DNA from: Rhodoplanes sp.
GTDB taxonomy: Bacteria; Pseudomonadota; Alphaproteobacteria; Rhizobiales; Xanthobacteraceae
NCBI RefSeq assembly: GCF_013377085.1
Contig: NZ_JACAAX010000040.1
Span: 1-61,399 of the forward strand
Length of the DNA stretch: 61,399 nucleotides
Direction: 5' to 3'
Below the pieces are notes generated by a model. That model was not told where the DNA came from, made no database searches, and saw only the letters and a list, made by a program, of their open reading frames with translations. Made by a program: the position numbers and the translations under genes. Numbering within the stretch: the stretch's first letter is position 1; each line of letters opens with the position of its first letter. This document shows, in pieces, positions 1 through 9,170 of the stretch.

Positions 1-3000
1 GGCTGCCGCTCGCCGCCGCTGCCGCGGTCGTTGCGCTCGGGACGGTCGCCGCGTGCCTCGACCCGTTCCGGAGCGGGCGCATCGGCGGGGGCGGGGGCGC
101 CGTCGGGCGTCGCGGCTTGCTCGCCGGGCTGGGCGCCCGGACGGCGGCCGGCGCCGCCGCGGTGATGGCGCTTCGGCCCGCGCCGCTCGTCGTGCGGCCG
201 ACCCGGCCGCCAGATCTCGATGAACTGCGGCTCCTCAACGGCCGGTGCCGCTGCGACAGCCTCGCCGGCCTCGCCGGCCTCGGCGCTGCCGTCCGCGTCG
301 CCGGTGGCTTCGACGGCGGGCGCCTCGATCGCAGACTCGTCGGCCGCAGGGGCCTCGCCGGCGTTCGACTCGGCCGGCGTAGCCTCGACGGTCTCTTCGG
401 CCTCGGGCTCGCCTGCCGGCTCCTCGGCCGCCGTCTCCGGAGACGTGACGGCCTCCTCGGCTGTGGTCTCGTCTGCGGCGATCTCCTCCGCAGGAGTCTC
501 GTCCGCAGCGGGGTCCTCATGCTGCGCCTCGACGCCCTCGCCCTCGGGCTCCGGCGCGATCGGAACATGCTCGGCGGCGGTCTCGGCGCCGACCTCGGGC
601 GCCGTCTCACCGTCGCCGACGGGTTCGCCCGCGGCCTCCACGACGGCCTCGGCAGCCGGCGTCTCGGTCCCCGCATCCACGGCCGTCGGCTCGGCAGCCG
701 CCGGCTCGGCCGGCTTCGGCCGCCGCTCCACCCGATAGCCGAGCGCCTTGAGGATCGAGGCGAGATCCTCGCCGGACGAGCCGGTGAGCGACGTCATCGC
801 CTGCGTCACCGTGAAGCCGCTGCCGTCGATGGCGCCGGCCGGCTTCTCGCCCGGGGCGTTGGGCCGCCAGCTCAGCGCCGGGCGGATCAGGTCGGCGAGC
901 CGCTCCAGGATGTCGACCCGGACGGCGCGCTCGCCGCACACCCGGTAGCCGATGGTGCGATAGAGGGTGCGCGACACCGCTTTGTCGACCGCGAAGGACG
1001 TGCGGCCACTGGCGGCGAGGCGCTGCAGGTCGTCGATCCCCGAGGTGTCGACGTCGCCGTGCTTGAGGGCCCACAGCTCGGCGGCGAGCGCGCGGGGCGC
1101 AGGCTTGAGCAGGGCCGGCACATAGACGTGGTAGGCGCCGAACCGCACGCCGTGCTTGCGCAGGGTCGCGCGCTGCGACTGGTCGAGACCTTTCAGCTCC
1201 TCGGCGATCTTGAACCGCTCGAGCACGCCGAGCGCCTCGACGAGCTGGAACGCGATGCCGCGGCCGATGCCGGTGATGTCCTCGGCGGCGCCGAGCACGA
1301 ACAGCGGCGCCAGCACCCGCTCCATATGGGTGCGGGTCCACAGATCGAGCCGCGTCTGCACGTGCTCGTGCGACGCCCCGGTGAGGTGCTCGTCGGCGAG
1401 GATCTTCACCCGCGGGCGCAGGATATTGTCGCCGGCCAGGAGCTTCGCCACCGGCTCGCCCATCCAGCGGATCAGTCCGTTGGAGGCCAGCACGAACTGC
1501 GAATCCGGCGCATGGGCGAGCCGCGCGGCGCGCGCGTCGATCTCGCCCGCCAGCGCCTTCTGGGCGGCGGCGGACAGCGCCTTGCTGTCGGTGCTGCCGG
1601 TGGTCGCCTCCGGCGCGAAGCGGAAGCCGTCGAGCCGGCCGATGATGTGGCCCTCGACGACGACCTCGCCCGTCTTGGTGATCTCTGTTTCCAACATCGC
1701 GTTCTCTCGCAGGCGGCGCATCAGCACGCTGGTGCGACGGTCGATGAATCGTTCGGCCAGGCGTTCGTGCAAGGCATCGGAGAGCTTGTCCTCGATGGCG
1801 CGAGCGACGCCCTGCCAGTGCTCTGGATCGCCGAGCCAATCCGGACGGTTGGCGACGAAGGTCCAGGTCCGGATGTGTGCAATTCGGGTAGACAGAGTAT
1901 CGATACCGCCCTCGGTGTGATCCGCAAGGGCCACCTGCCGGGCAAACCAGTCGGTCGGTATCGTACCGTCGCGCGCCACAAAACCAAAGAGGGTGACGAC
2001 CATCTCGGCATGGGCGGCCGGGGAGATTTTCCGATAGTCGGGAACCTGGCAGGCCTCCCACAGTCGCGCGATGTCGGCCGGACGGTTGGCGATGTCACGC
2101 ACCGCGCTGTCGCGCATCGCGTGCTCGAGCACCAGGATGTCCTCGGCGATCGGCGCGCGGGTCAGGCCCGGCAGCGTCGGTGTCGTCGCCAGCGAGGCCG
2201 ACAGCGCCCCGAGCGAGGAGAAGTCGAGGTCGGTGTTGCGCCACTGCAGGACCTTCACCGACTCGAAAGCGTGGCTCTCCAGCGCGTGGACCAGCTCCTG
2301 CTCGAAGGGCGGGCAGCGGCCCGTGGTGCCGAAGGTGCCGTCGCGCATCGCCCGTCCGGCCCGGCCGGCGATCTGGCCGAACTCGGCCGGGTTGAGCTGG
2401 CGGTACTGGTAGCCGTCGAATTTTCGGTCGGACGCGAAGGCGACGTGGTCGACGTCGAGATTGAGGCCCATGCCGATCGCATCGGTGGCGACCAAATAGT
2501 CGACGTCGCCCGACTGGTAGAGGGCCACCTGGGCGTTTCGGGTCCGCGGGCTCAGCGCCCCCAGCACCACGGCGGCGCCGCCGCGCTGGCGCCGGATCAG
2601 CTCGGCGATGGCGTAGACCTCCTCGGCCGAGAAGGCGACGATGGCGCTGCGCCGCGGCAGCCGCGACAGCTTTTTCTCGCCCGCGAAGGTGAGCTGGGAG
2701 AGGCGCGGCCGGCTGACGACGTTGGCGCCGGGCAAGAGCTTGTCGACCATGCCCCGCATGGTCGAGGCGCCGAGCACCAGGGTCTCCTCGCGGCCGCGGC
2801 GGTTGAGGATGCGGTCGGTGAAGACGTGGCCGCGGTCGAGATCGGCGCCGAGCTGGACCTCGTCGATCGCCACGAAGGCGACGTCGAGATCGCGCGGCAT
2901 CGCCTCGACGGTCGACACCCAGAAGCGCGGATTGGCCGGCTTGATCTTCTCCTCGCCGGTGATCAGCGCGACGGCGTCCGGACCGACCCGATCGACCACC

Positions 3001-3182
3001 TTGTTGTAGACCTCGCGCGCCAGCAGGCGCAGCGGCAGCCCGATCAGCCCCGACGAATGGCCGAGCATCCGCTCGATGGCGAGATGCGTCTTGCCCGTAT
3101 TGGTCGGCCCGAGCACGGCGGTGACGCCGGAGCCGCGGGCGCGGGCGTCGCGAACGGAAGGAGACGAGAAGCTGATGGGCAT
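1..3182 (-). CDS. SUV3-like DExH-box helicase (3' end cut by window edge)
   Basis: The N-terminus reads MPISFSSPSVRDARARGSGV and is followed by a Walker A motif GPTNTGKT (residues 25-32), a DEVQ Walker B variant, the motif VATDAIGMGLNLDVDHVAF and the motif VI box QIAGRAGRA. This is the superfamily 2 layout of the mitochondrial SUV3/bacterial 'helicase-related protein' family, expected to act on RNA or RNA-DNA. After about residue 810 the protein becomes a long Ala/Glu/Pro-rich acidic tail, then a basic Arg/Gly segment beginning near QFIEIWRPGR, and it is still open at base 1. ATG at 3182 is the natural start because the P-loop follows at the usual distance. The gene flanks the cluster and has no evident role in photosynthesis. 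The family call is firm; the substrate is not known. Confidence 0.85.
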   Translation of the reverse strand, partial: MPISFSSPSVRDARARGSGVTAVLGPTNTGKTHLAIERMLGHSSGLIGLPLRLLAREVYNKVVDRVGPDAVALITGEEKIKPANPRFWVSTVEAMPRDLDVAFVAIDEVQLGADLDRGHVFTDRILNRRGREETLVLGASTMRGMVDKLLPGANVVSRPRLSQLTFAGEKKLSRLPRRSAIVAFSAEEVYAIAELIRRQRGGAAVVLGALSPRTRNAQVALYQSGDVDYLVATDAIGMGLNLDVDHVAFASDRKFDGYQYRQLNPAEFGQIAGRAGRAMRDGTFGTTGRCPPFEQELVHALESHAFESVKVLQWRNTDLDFSSLGALSASLATTPTLPGLTRAPIAEDILVLEHAMRDSAVRDIANRPADIARLWEACQVPDYRKISPAAHAEMVVTLFGFVARDGTIPTDWFARQVALADHTEGGIDTLSTRIAHIRTWTFVANRPDWLGDPEHWQGVARAIEDKLSDALHERLAERFIDRRTSVLMRRLRENAMLETEITKTGEVVVEGHIIGRLDGFRFAPEATTGSTDSKALSAAAQKALAGEIDARAARLAHAPDSQFVLASNGLIRWMGEPVAKLLAGDNILRPRVKILADEHLTGASHEHVQTRLDLWTRTHMERVLAPLFVLGAAEDITGIGRGIAFQLVEALGVLERFKIAEELKGLDQSQRATLRKHGVRFGAYHVYVPALLKPAPRALAAELWALKHGDVDTSGIDDLQRLAASGRTSFAVDKAVSRTLYRTIGYRVCGERAVRVDILERLADLIRPALSWRPNAPGEKPAGAIDGSGFTVTQAMTSLTGSSGEDLASILKALGYRVERRPKPAEPAAAEPTAVDAGTETPAAEAVVEAAGEPVGDGETAPEVGAETAAEHVPIAPEPEGEGVEAQHEDPAADETPAEEIAADETTAEEAVTSPETAAEEPAGEPEAEETVEATPAESNAGEAPAADESAIEAPAVEATGDADGSAEAGEAGEAVAAAPAVEEPQFIEIWRPGRPHDERRGPKRHHRGGAGRRPGAQPGEQAATPDGAPAPADAPAPERVEARGDRPERNDRGSGGERQ

Positions 3183-3727
3183 CGGATGTCTGGAAAAGCC
3201 GTCGTGTCAGAGCCTGGCGCAGCGGCAGGAGCGCCGGTGCGAGCGGCGGATTGCCGCCCCGGTTGCGGCGGTTCGAGGCGAAGCCTCGTGAGGCGGAAAC
3301 TGGGGCGTCATGTCCGGGTCCGTTCCTGTCCGGGGCGGCGCGGTCGCGCCGGCCGTGCCCCCGCGGGGCGCCGGCCACCCGCGTGAGCCTGCGTCCTTCC
3401 ACCGGGAGGCGTGCGCCGACGGTCTCTCTTAGCCGCTTTCCGCCGCACACCCAAGCCCGGCCTCGGCCCACTTCGCTCGCTCGTCGTCTGTTTCTGTCCC
3501 GAATTGCGACGCTTCGGCCACAACCGGGGGCCTCCCGTTAAGTCCTTGGAACGACTCCCGAACGAATCGCGCCCGAATCGCTGACTCGGGCCGAGTCGAG
3601 ATTCGTTCTCGTCCACATCTCGGTGTCGGCCGACCGGGCCGCCCACATCGTGTGTCGGGCCGTCGGCAGCGCCCGGTTGTGCCGGTCGCCTTCGTTAACG
3701 GGACGGCCGCGGCCGTCGTTTTGGGTG
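3183..3727. other. Intergenic region without a convincing gene
   Basis: About 545 bases separate the helicase start from the next gene. Open frames here are shadows with skewed composition, and I see no ribosome binding site leading into any of them. The one structured element is the nested inverted repeat at 3561-3607, listed separately. Confidence 0.5.
3561..3607. repeat. Nested inverted repeat
   Basis: An outer pair of 8-bp arms, AACGAATC (3561-3568) and GATTCGTT (3600-3607), encloses an inner perfect 7-bp hairpin, GACTCGG-g-CCGAGTC (3583-3597). There is no T-run on either strand, so it is not an ordinary intrinsic terminator. It could be an operator or a structured RNA leader. Confidence 0.5.
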
Positions 3728-4588
3728 TCAAGGAATTCGCGCGCTGGTCGGCGTGGGCCGGGTCGGGCCACCCGGGGTGGAGACGAACTGGGTGGCCTCG
3801 AGCACGCCCAGCCCGAACGGCGTCGGGATCACCATCTTGAAGGGGACCACCACGCGGGTCCCGGCGAGGGGCGCCAGCCACAGCTCGATGTCGCGCTGGC
3901 GGACCAGATAGGTGATCGCCGGCCGGTCCGGAATGTAGCCGGCGATCGGCATGAAGGCGACCGCGCAGACCGCCACGGGCCCCTCGTAGCCGCGCTCGGC
4001 CCGCACCATCTCCAGCCGCTTGAAGGCGAGCTGTAGGTCGAAGCGCATCCGTCCGTCGAAGATCGACAGGGTTCGGTTGCAGGCCTCCGGAGCGACGGTC
4101 TGACCGCTGCCCGGCACCCGCAGCAGCGAGGCGCTCATCGGATCGGTGACGCCGCGCCGGTGGGCGTCGGTCACCGGCAGCCGCTCGGGCTGCGGCGGCG
4201 ACGGCGGCTCGACCGAGACGTCGCGGACGACGCCGTTCTGCAGCACGATGCGCAGCTCTTCCGACTTCTTGTCGGAGACCAGGTTGGAGGCATAGGTCGA
4301 GGGCAGCAGGTTGCCGTTCTTGACATAGCCGCGCGAGGCGCTCGACCCCTGCCCGCTGGCGAACAGCCGGACGATCCCGGTGGTGGTGCCGCTGGCTGCC
4401 GCCGTGTACTGGTCGTCGGCGATGTCGATCACCCAGGCGCCGCGGCCGATCGGAATGCCGGCGAGCGTCGCGGTGTAGCGGGCATCGAGCTTGCCTTGGG
4501 CGGCCGCCTGATCCGGAGCGACGCCGGCGCCGAGCAGCACGGCCAGGACGCACAGAAGCGAAGGGGTGGCGAGACGGCCGGACGACAC
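3728..4588 (-). CDS. Exported DUF3108-like protein
   Basis: Translation from GTG at 4588 gives about 286 residues beginning with a signal peptide: hydrophobic core PSLLCVLAVLLGAGVAP, likely cleavage near DQAAAQ-GK. GAGGA lies 9 nt before this GTG, which favours it over an upstream start that would add 44 residues before the signal. The mature part starts KLDARYTATLAGIPIGRGAW, typical of the beta-rich DUF3108 family, with later segments VCAVAFMPIAGYIPDRPAI and FKMVIPTPFGLGVLEA. The protein is periplasmic or outer-membrane associated and its biochemical role is unknown. It is transcribed away from rpmB. The assignment rests on recalled family features, not a search. Confidence 0.7.
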   Translation of the reverse strand: MSSGRLATPSLLCVLAVLLGAGVAPDQAAAQGKLDARYTATLAGIPIGRGAWVIDIADDQYTAAASGTTTGIVRLFASGQGSSASRGYVKNGNLLPSTYASNLVSDKKSEELRIVLQNGVVRDVSVEPPSPPQPERLPVTDAHRRGVTDPMSASLLRVPGSGQTVAPEACNRTLSIFDGRMRFDLQLAFKRLEMVRAERGYEGPVAVCAVAFMPIAGYIPDRPAITYLVRQRDIELWLAPLAGTRVVVPFKMVIPTPFGLGVLEATQFVSTPGGPTRPTPTSARIP

Positions 4589-4853
4589 GTGGTCGGATCC
4601 TCGCTGGCGGCGTTGGCGATGGGCGGCAGCAAGGCCCTGTGTCGAGGCCGAATACGTCGTTTCTATGATGTTTCCGGGGGCGCACCGCTTCCCCGGGATC
4701 GTCGCGCGGCGCCCGCACACGAGGCGCGCCTCCGCGCGCCTTGACGCCCCAGGCGGGTGTCTCTATACGTCCGCGGTCCCGCTCAAGCTCGCCTCGCGGC
4801 TCCGCCACGCGCGTGCGTGAGTCAGAGGTATTATAGAGATCATCGAGGTTTCC

Positions 4854-5162
4854 ATGTCGCGACGATGCGAACTGACCGGAAAGGGGGCGCTCGTCGGCCA
4901 CACGGTCAGCCATTCGAATATCAAGACGAAGCGGCGCTTCCTGCCGAACCTGGTCAACGTCACCCTGACGTCTGACGCGCTCGGCCGCGGCGTGCGGCTG
5001 CGCATCTCGGCGAACGCGCTCAAGAGCGTCGATCACCGCGGCGGCCTGGACGCCTTCCTGCTGAAGGCCGGCGACGCCGAGCTGTCGCCGCGCGCGCTGC
5101 TGCTGAAGAAGCAGATCGCCAAGAAGGTCGCCACCCCGGCCGTGGCCGCGGCCGCGAGCTGA
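4854..5162 (+). CDS. rpmB: 50S ribosomal protein L28
   Basis: A 102-residue basic protein starting [20 protein letters not shown] and continuing [16 protein letters not shown], the signature of L28, a structural protein of the large ribosomal subunit. The C-terminus extends into a short Ala/Val/Lys tail common in alphaproteobacteria. The ATG at 4854 is preceded by GAGGT five bases upstream. A rho-independent terminator follows at 5238-5276, so it is a single-gene unit. It is a housekeeping gene marking the left edge of the photosynthesis cluster. Confidence 0.97.
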   Translation: MSRRCELTGKGALVGHTVSHSNIKTKRRFLPNLVNVTLTSDALGRGVRLRISANALKSVDHRGGLDAFLLKAGDAELSPRALLLKKQIAKKVATPAVAAAAS

Positions 5163-5237
5163 TCGGCGTCGGCGATCGAACCGGGACGATGCCGGGACGA
5201 TCCTGAGCTCGACGAGCCTGCTACGATCCAGACGACG

Positions 5238-5276
5238 ACGCCCCGGCGGTTTTCCGCACGGGGCGTTTTCTGTTTC
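5238..5276 (+). terminator. Intrinsic terminator of rpmB
   Basis: An 8-bp GC-rich outer stem (ACGCCCCG at 5238-5245 pairing with CGGGGCGT at 5259-5266) encloses a GCGG-TTTT-CCGC inner stem and is followed by TTTCTGTTTCTT. It has the form of a rho-independent terminator for the rightward rpmB transcript. Confidence 0.8.
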
Positions 5277-5311
5277 TTGATACCGGTGTGCGTCTAAACG
5301 GCTTCGTTCCG

Positions 5312-5467
5312 CCCTCACCCTGATGAGCCCGCGCAGCCGGCGTCTCGAAGGGCCGGGCGCGGAGCGAAGTCGGGCCTGCCCGACCTCGGCATTCATGTGT
5401 GCACACGTCGGCTATAGCCGACTTGTGTGTTCGAGACGCGATCCTGCGGATCGCTCCTCACCATGAG
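5312..5467. repeat. Degenerate Rhizobiales palindromic intergenic repeat
   Basis: The left edge (CCTCACCCTGATGAGC ... GTCTCGAA) and right edge (TTCGAGACGC ... GCTCCTCACCATGAGG) are imperfect reverse complements. This matches the architecture of the long palindromic repeats scattered between genes in Rhizobiales. The centre holds a perfect 14-bp palindrome TCGGCTATAGCCGA (5408-5421) flanked by CACAC/TGTGTG. It lies between the convergent ends of rpmB and puhE, where such elements usually accumulate. Confidence 0.65.
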
Positions 5468-5580
5468 GCCGAGATAGTCAGTGGAGTGGGCTTCGGTACG
5501 AGACGATTGTGGACGAACGCCCACGTTCCCGGGTTGATCGCTCCGCCGCTCCCGGATGTCAGAGCACCGCCGTACTCGTT

Positions 5581-6630
5581 TTACCGCCGCGGACGGGCGG
5601 CGGCGCGGACCGGAGCGGTGCGCAACCGCGCGGAATGGTCGTCCTCCGCCGTGCGGTCGAGCGAGACCGTCATGGTGGTGCCACCGGCGCGGATCACCCG
5701 ACGGACGATCACCGGCTCGGGCTCGGGCGCAGGCGCAGGCGCAGGCGCAGCAGTGTCCGCGGCGCCGTCCGCAGCGGCCTCCATGGCGGTGTCGCTGTCG
5801 GCGCGCGTGGCGGCCCGTCGGCCGGCCCGGCGCGAGCCGTTGCGGCGCGGATCGAGGCGGCGGAACCATTCGCGCGACTTCAGGCCCCAGCGCCACAGCG
5901 GCACCACCGACATCGGCAGCACCAGGAACCAGTGCTCCAGGATGGCGAGCGCCATCAGGGTGGCGACGAAGGTGAGGCCGGCCGCCTGGTGCGGATCGGT
6001 CGCGGCGAGCGCGGACGCCTGATAGACCAGCACGGTGACGACCGCGGTCGCGGCCGTCACGGTCCACGGGAACAACCAGTTCATCGGCCGCTTGCGGAAG
6101 AAGCCCTTCATGTAGGCGAGATGATCGGGCAAAAACTCCTCGGCGAGATTGGGCACGCCGAGGAAGATGTTGAGCTTGGTCGAGAGCCGCATCAGCCACA
6201 GGATCACGAAGGTCCAGGTGCCGACCTGGTTGGGCTCGCCCCAGGTCACGGCACAGACCAGCACGGCCGAAACGACGATGCCGAGCTCGTGGTACAGGAT
6301 CGTCTCGACCGCGTGGACGAAATGACGGAACCCCTTGCAGTCCGGCGGGCACGGCTGCGTGCGCGGGCCGGTGACCCAGCCCATCAGGAACGTGATCTCG
6401 TTGAAGCCCCAGACGATGATCCCGCACGTGAAGGTGCAGTAGGCGCCGAACACCGAGGCGTCCCGGCTCGACGCCGACATGCCCCACAGCGCCAGCCCGT
6501 ACAGCACCGCCGCACCAGCGACGCTGAACGGGAAGGTTTTCCGCGGCAGCCCGTCGAGGAACATGATCAGGCCCGTGCTGAACCACCACACGAACAGCGT
6601 GTAGAGGATCGGGATGCCGTAATGGGCCAC
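5581..6630 (-). CDS. puhE: Photosynthetic complex putative assembly protein PuhE
   Basis: A protein of about 349 residues with multiple membrane segments (for example IPILYTLFVWWFSTGLIMFL, GLTFVATLMALAILEHWFLV) and the loops GFNEITFLMGWVTGPRTQPC and LNIFLGVPNLAEEFLPDHL, which I recognise from PuhE. In Rhodobacter, PuhE modulates bacteriochlorophyll and complex levels. The last ~65 residues are an Ala/Pro/Glu-rich cytoplasmic tail that seems specific to this organism. The GTG at 6630 begins VAHYGIPILYTL, 17 nt after the acsF stop. It is the last gene of the bchF-to-puhE run and has no obvious T-run terminator after it. Confidence 0.88.
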   Translation of the reverse strand: MAHYGIPILYTLFVWWFSTGLIMFLDGLPRKTFPFSVAGAAVLYGLALWGMSASSRDASVFGAYCTFTCGIIVWGFNEITFLMGWVTGPRTQPCPPDCKGFRHFVHAVETILYHELGIVVSAVLVCAVTWGEPNQVGTWTFVILWLMRLSTKLNIFLGVPNLAEEFLPDHLAYMKGFFRKRPMNWLFPWTVTAATAVVTVLVYQASALAATDPHQAAGLTFVATLMALAILEHWFLVLPMSVVPLWRWGLKSREWFRRLDPRRNGSRRAGRRAATRADSDTAMEAAADGAADTAAPAPAPAPEPEPVIVRRVIRAGGTTMTVSLDRTAEDDHSARLRTAPVRAAARPRR

Positions 6631-6647
6631 GCGCCGGACCTCCGGAC

Positions 6648-7730
6648 CTAGAATGCGGGGGCGAGACTGACCCGCTCCGGCAAGGTATTGGGCTTGGTCG
6701 GCAGCAGATAGAGGCGCAGCAGCGTCCAGGCGCCGGAGATGCCGAGCCGGACCCGGTCGATCGCACCGCCGACGCCGCCGCGCGCGCGCGCCGCCGCGCC
6801 CTCCTCGGCGATCCGCCACAGCCTGTCGAAACCGGCGCGGAACTCCGGCCGGTCGATGTCGAGCTCGAGCGGGAAGACCTGGCGGGAGATCGCGGTGGTC
6901 TTGCGGAACACCTCGAAATCGTAGTCGGCGGGATCGACCCCGAGCGCCTTGTAGAACTCGGGCCGCATGTGGTCGCGCACATACATGGTGGCGAACACGG
7001 CGAGCAGGAAGAAGCGGATCCACAGCTTGTTGAGGCCGCTGATCAGGCTCGGCTCGGAGCGCATCAGCAGCGCGAAGGCCTCGCCGTGGCGGAACTCGTC
7101 GTTGCACCACTTCTCGAACCACTTGAAGATCGGGTGGAAGCGACGGTCCGGGTGCTTCTCGAACTCGCGAAAGATCGTGATGTAGCGCGCGTAGCCGATC
7201 TTCTCGGACAGGTAGGTCGCGTAGAAGATGAACTTCGGCTGGAAGTAGGTGTACTTCTTGGCCCGGCTGAGGAAGCCGAGATCGACCCCGATGCCGAAAT
7301 CCTTCAGCGCGTCGTTGATGAAGCCGGCATGGCGCGCCTCGTCGCGGCTCATATAGGTGAAGAGATCGCGCACCTCGGGATTCTTGATGCGCTTCTTGAT
7401 CTCGGCATAGAGCACGCAGCCGGAGAATTCGGCGGTCAGCGACGACACCAGGAAGTCGACGAACTCCTTGCGCAATCCTTCGGGAAGGGACGCGAGGTCC
7501 GCCTTCCATTCGGCGTCGCGGGTGAAGTGGCCCTTGTTGTGGTCGGCGCGCAGCTCTCCGAGCATCGCGTCCCACTCGGCGCGCACGCCGCTGACGTCGA
7601 TGCGGTCCATCGCGGCGTAGTCGGTGGTGTAGAAGCGCGGGCTGAGGAGCGTGTCCTCCTTGGCCAATTCCGTCGTGGTCAGGTCCGTCTTGATCGGGTT
7701 TTGTCCCGCGCCGCCTTCCATTGGAATCAT
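6648..7730 (-). CDS. acsF: Aerobic Mg-protoporphyrin IX monomethyl ester (oxidative) cyclase
   Basis: AcsF forms ring E of bacteriochlorophyll using O2 and a diiron centre. The two iron-binding signatures are visible: [12 protein letters not shown] and [14 protein letters not shown], plus the upstream [14 protein letters not shown] helix. The length is 360 residues from ATG at 7730 (MIPMEGGAG), which is preceded by GGGAGGA four bases upstream; a 38-codon upstream extension of the frame has no such support. The start overlaps the previous stop by ATGA. With bchE also present, the organism can close ring E with or without oxygen. Confidence 0.95.
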   Translation of the reverse strand: MIPMEGGAGQNPIKTDLTTTELAKEDTLLSPRFYTTDYAAMDRIDVSGVRAEWDAMLGELRADHNKGHFTRDAEWKADLASLPEGLRKEFVDFLVSSLTAEFSGCVLYAEIKKRIKNPEVRDLFTYMSRDEARHAGFINDALKDFGIGVDLGFLSRAKKYTYFQPKFIFYATYLSEKIGYARYITIFREFEKHPDRRFHPIFKWFEKWCNDEFRHGEAFALLMRSEPSLISGLNKLWIRFFLLAVFATMYVRDHMRPEFYKALGVDPADYDFEVFRKTTAISRQVFPLELDIDRPEFRAGFDRLWRIAEEGAAARARGGVGGAIDRVRLGISGAWTLLRLYLLPTKPNTLPERVSLAPAF

Positions 7731-8029
7731 GGTGTCCTCCCAGGGGAAAAGCTGACTTCGTAGAGTTCGGTCAGCTCGAAGTAGCCGGCGAGGCGCGCCA
7801 TCAGGCGCTCCAGCCGTCCCGCCAGGATCACGGTGGCCCGGCAATGGACGATGCTGCTTTCGCCGAACGGGATCGATGTCGGGGCGTCGTGGACGATCAC
7901 CTCGTCGCCCGGCTCGATCTCGATTCCCTGAAGGTCCACGTGAGCGTGCAGGCTGTCCGCCGTCCGCTCGATTTCAACCGTGCACGGCACGACGATGACG
8001 CGCCGCCCGCTCGTCCATGATCCGATCAT
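7727..8029 (-). CDS. Conserved-position 100-aa protein of the puh operon
   Basis: A 100-residue soluble protein, [20 protein letters not shown] at the N-terminus, with a central acidic segment [20 protein letters not shown] and a C-terminal helix [20 protein letters not shown]. There is no signal peptide or membrane segment, and I cannot place it in a named family. It is coupled on both sides: its ATG overlaps the puhC stop (ATGA) and its stop overlaps the acsF start (ATGA). This makes it a genuine gene of the operon, translated with PuhC and AcsF. The position suggests a part in complex assembly or in AcsF function; that is inference. Confidence 0.82.
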   Translation of the reverse strand: MIGSWTSGRRVIVVPCTVEIERTADSLHAHVDLQGIEIEPGDEVIVHDAPTSIPFGESSIVHCRATVILAGRLERLMARLAGYFELTELYEVSFSPGRTP

Positions 8030-8493
8030 CGCGTCCCGTCCTGCCGCTTGAGGAGCCGGCCGAAAGATTCGGCGTTGGTTTGCCCAAAGGCCGACAGCTC
8101 GACATGGCGTCCGGTGGAGGCATCGTCGAGCGACAGGCGCCCGTCGGTCCACCCGGTCAGCAGGAACGGCGGCTCGGCGCCGATATCCTGGCGCCGGCGC
8201 TCGCGGGCGAAGCCGCGCAGCACCCCGCGCACGAAATTCTCTTGTCCGGAAGCGATCACCTCGATGACGCGCGCGTCGGCCGCATCGAGCACGGCGACGG
8301 TGCCGTCCGCCTGGTCGACGAAACGCAGGCCGCGGCTCGCCACCGCGGTCGCGCTCGCCGGATCGGGCGGCGCCCCGGTCGGCACGGTCCCGATTCCGCG
8401 GGACACGCCGATCGCGAGCAGCACGAAAGCCACCAGGGCCGCCACGCCCAGCAGCGGGCCACGCGGGAACGGCCGTCGCGGGAGGTCGCTCAT
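8026..8493 (-). CDS. puhC: Photosynthetic complex assembly protein PuhC
   Basis: About 155 residues, with one N-terminal membrane helix (LLGVAALVAFVLLAIGVSRG) and a periplasmic domain containing RGLRFVDQADGTVAVLDA and LTGWTDGRLSLDDASTGRHV. PuhC is known to support reaction centre-LH1 assembly. ATG at 8493 has GGAG seven bases upstream. A GTG at 8511 would overlap the puhB stop by GTGA and add six residues, and cannot be excluded. The gene lies between puhB and the 100-aa orf in the usual puh order. Confidence 0.9.
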   Translation of the reverse strand: MSDLPRRPFPRGPLLGVAALVAFVLLAIGVSRGIGTVPTGAPPDPASATAVASRGLRFVDQADGTVAVLDAADARVIEVIASGQENFVRGVLRGFARERRRQDIGAEPPFLLTGWTDGRLSLDDASTGRHVELSAFGQTNAESFGRLLKRQDGTR

Positions 8494-8507
8494 CGAGGCG
8501 CTCCGTG

Positions 8508-9170
8508 TCACGCCGCAGCGCTCGAGGTCTGCGGCAGGTCAGGCGTATCGGTGGTCTCCTGGTCGGAGCCCGCAGCAGCCTGCGGGCGCTCGGTGCCGCG
8601 GCGCGCCAAGATGGCGCGGGCGAGGATCTCGGCGACATGCTTGGCGTCGGCGACGACGCGCAGCATCGGCTCGGTCCGCCTCACCCGCCACGGCCGGGCG
8701 TGCGGCCACAGCACCGGATAGGCGATCTTGGTGCCATCCGTGAGCGTGACCGGAATGTCGCCCGAGCCGTCGCGGTAGAGGCGCAGCGCCGCCGAGCCGA
8801 TGTGCTTGAACGGCAGGTTCAAGGTCATCGGGAAGGCAACGCCGTATTGCAGGATGAGCCGGCGGGACGTGATCGTGTAGGTCGTCGTCCGCCGGACCAG
8901 CCAGGCGAACAGCCCCAGGATGCCGATCGCGGCGAGCGCGAGCGGCACCACCCACAAGGCCGCGACGAGCGCTCCCGTAATGGAGCCCTTGTCGACATAC
9001 GTGGACGCGCCGAGCCACAGGACGAGCGCCGCGAAATAGACGGCGATCTTCCGGATGTGGAAGACGCGCACGGCCAGTGGCCAGGCGAGCGGCCCGGCCC
9101 GCCAGAGAATCTCCTCCCCTTCGGGAAGAGGCTCCGGCAGGGGCCGGGGAACCCAGGGCCGAGGCGCCAT
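8508..9170 (-). CDS. puhB: Photosynthetic complex assembly protein PuhB
   Basis: A 220-residue membrane protein of the PuhB/bacterial PH-domain type: LPEGEEILWRAGP near the N-terminus, paired helices (KIAVYFAALVLWLGAS and VVPLALAAIGILGLFAWLV), then TTYTITSRRLILQYGVAF and a C-terminal beta-rich domain with LNLPFKHIGSAALRLY. It assists reaction centre assembly. The ATG overlaps the puhA stop by one base (TGATG), indicating translational coupling. Confidence 0.92.
   Translation of the reverse strand: MAPRPWVPRPLPEPLPEGEEILWRAGPLAWPLAVRVFHIRKIAVYFAALVLWLGASTYVDKGSITGALVAALWVVPLALAAIGILGLFAWLVRRTTTYTITSRRLILQYGVAFPMTLNLPFKHIGSAALRLYRDGSGDIPVTLTDGTKIAYPVLWPHARPWRVRRTEPMLRVVADAKHVAEILARAILARRGTERPQAAAGSDQETTDTPDLPQTSSAAA

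Noticed and set aside
117-3386. 1089-codon plus-strand open frame across the helicase gene
   Set aside because: Arg/Leu/Gly-rich translation with no domain; the opposite strand carries a complete helicase motif set. Long antisense frames are expected at this GC content.
5708-5760. Short GGCGCA-type tandem repeat (plus strand) as a regulatory element
   Set aside because: It encodes the Ala-Pro-Ala-Pro tail of PuhE in frame, so it is a coding low-complexity repeat.
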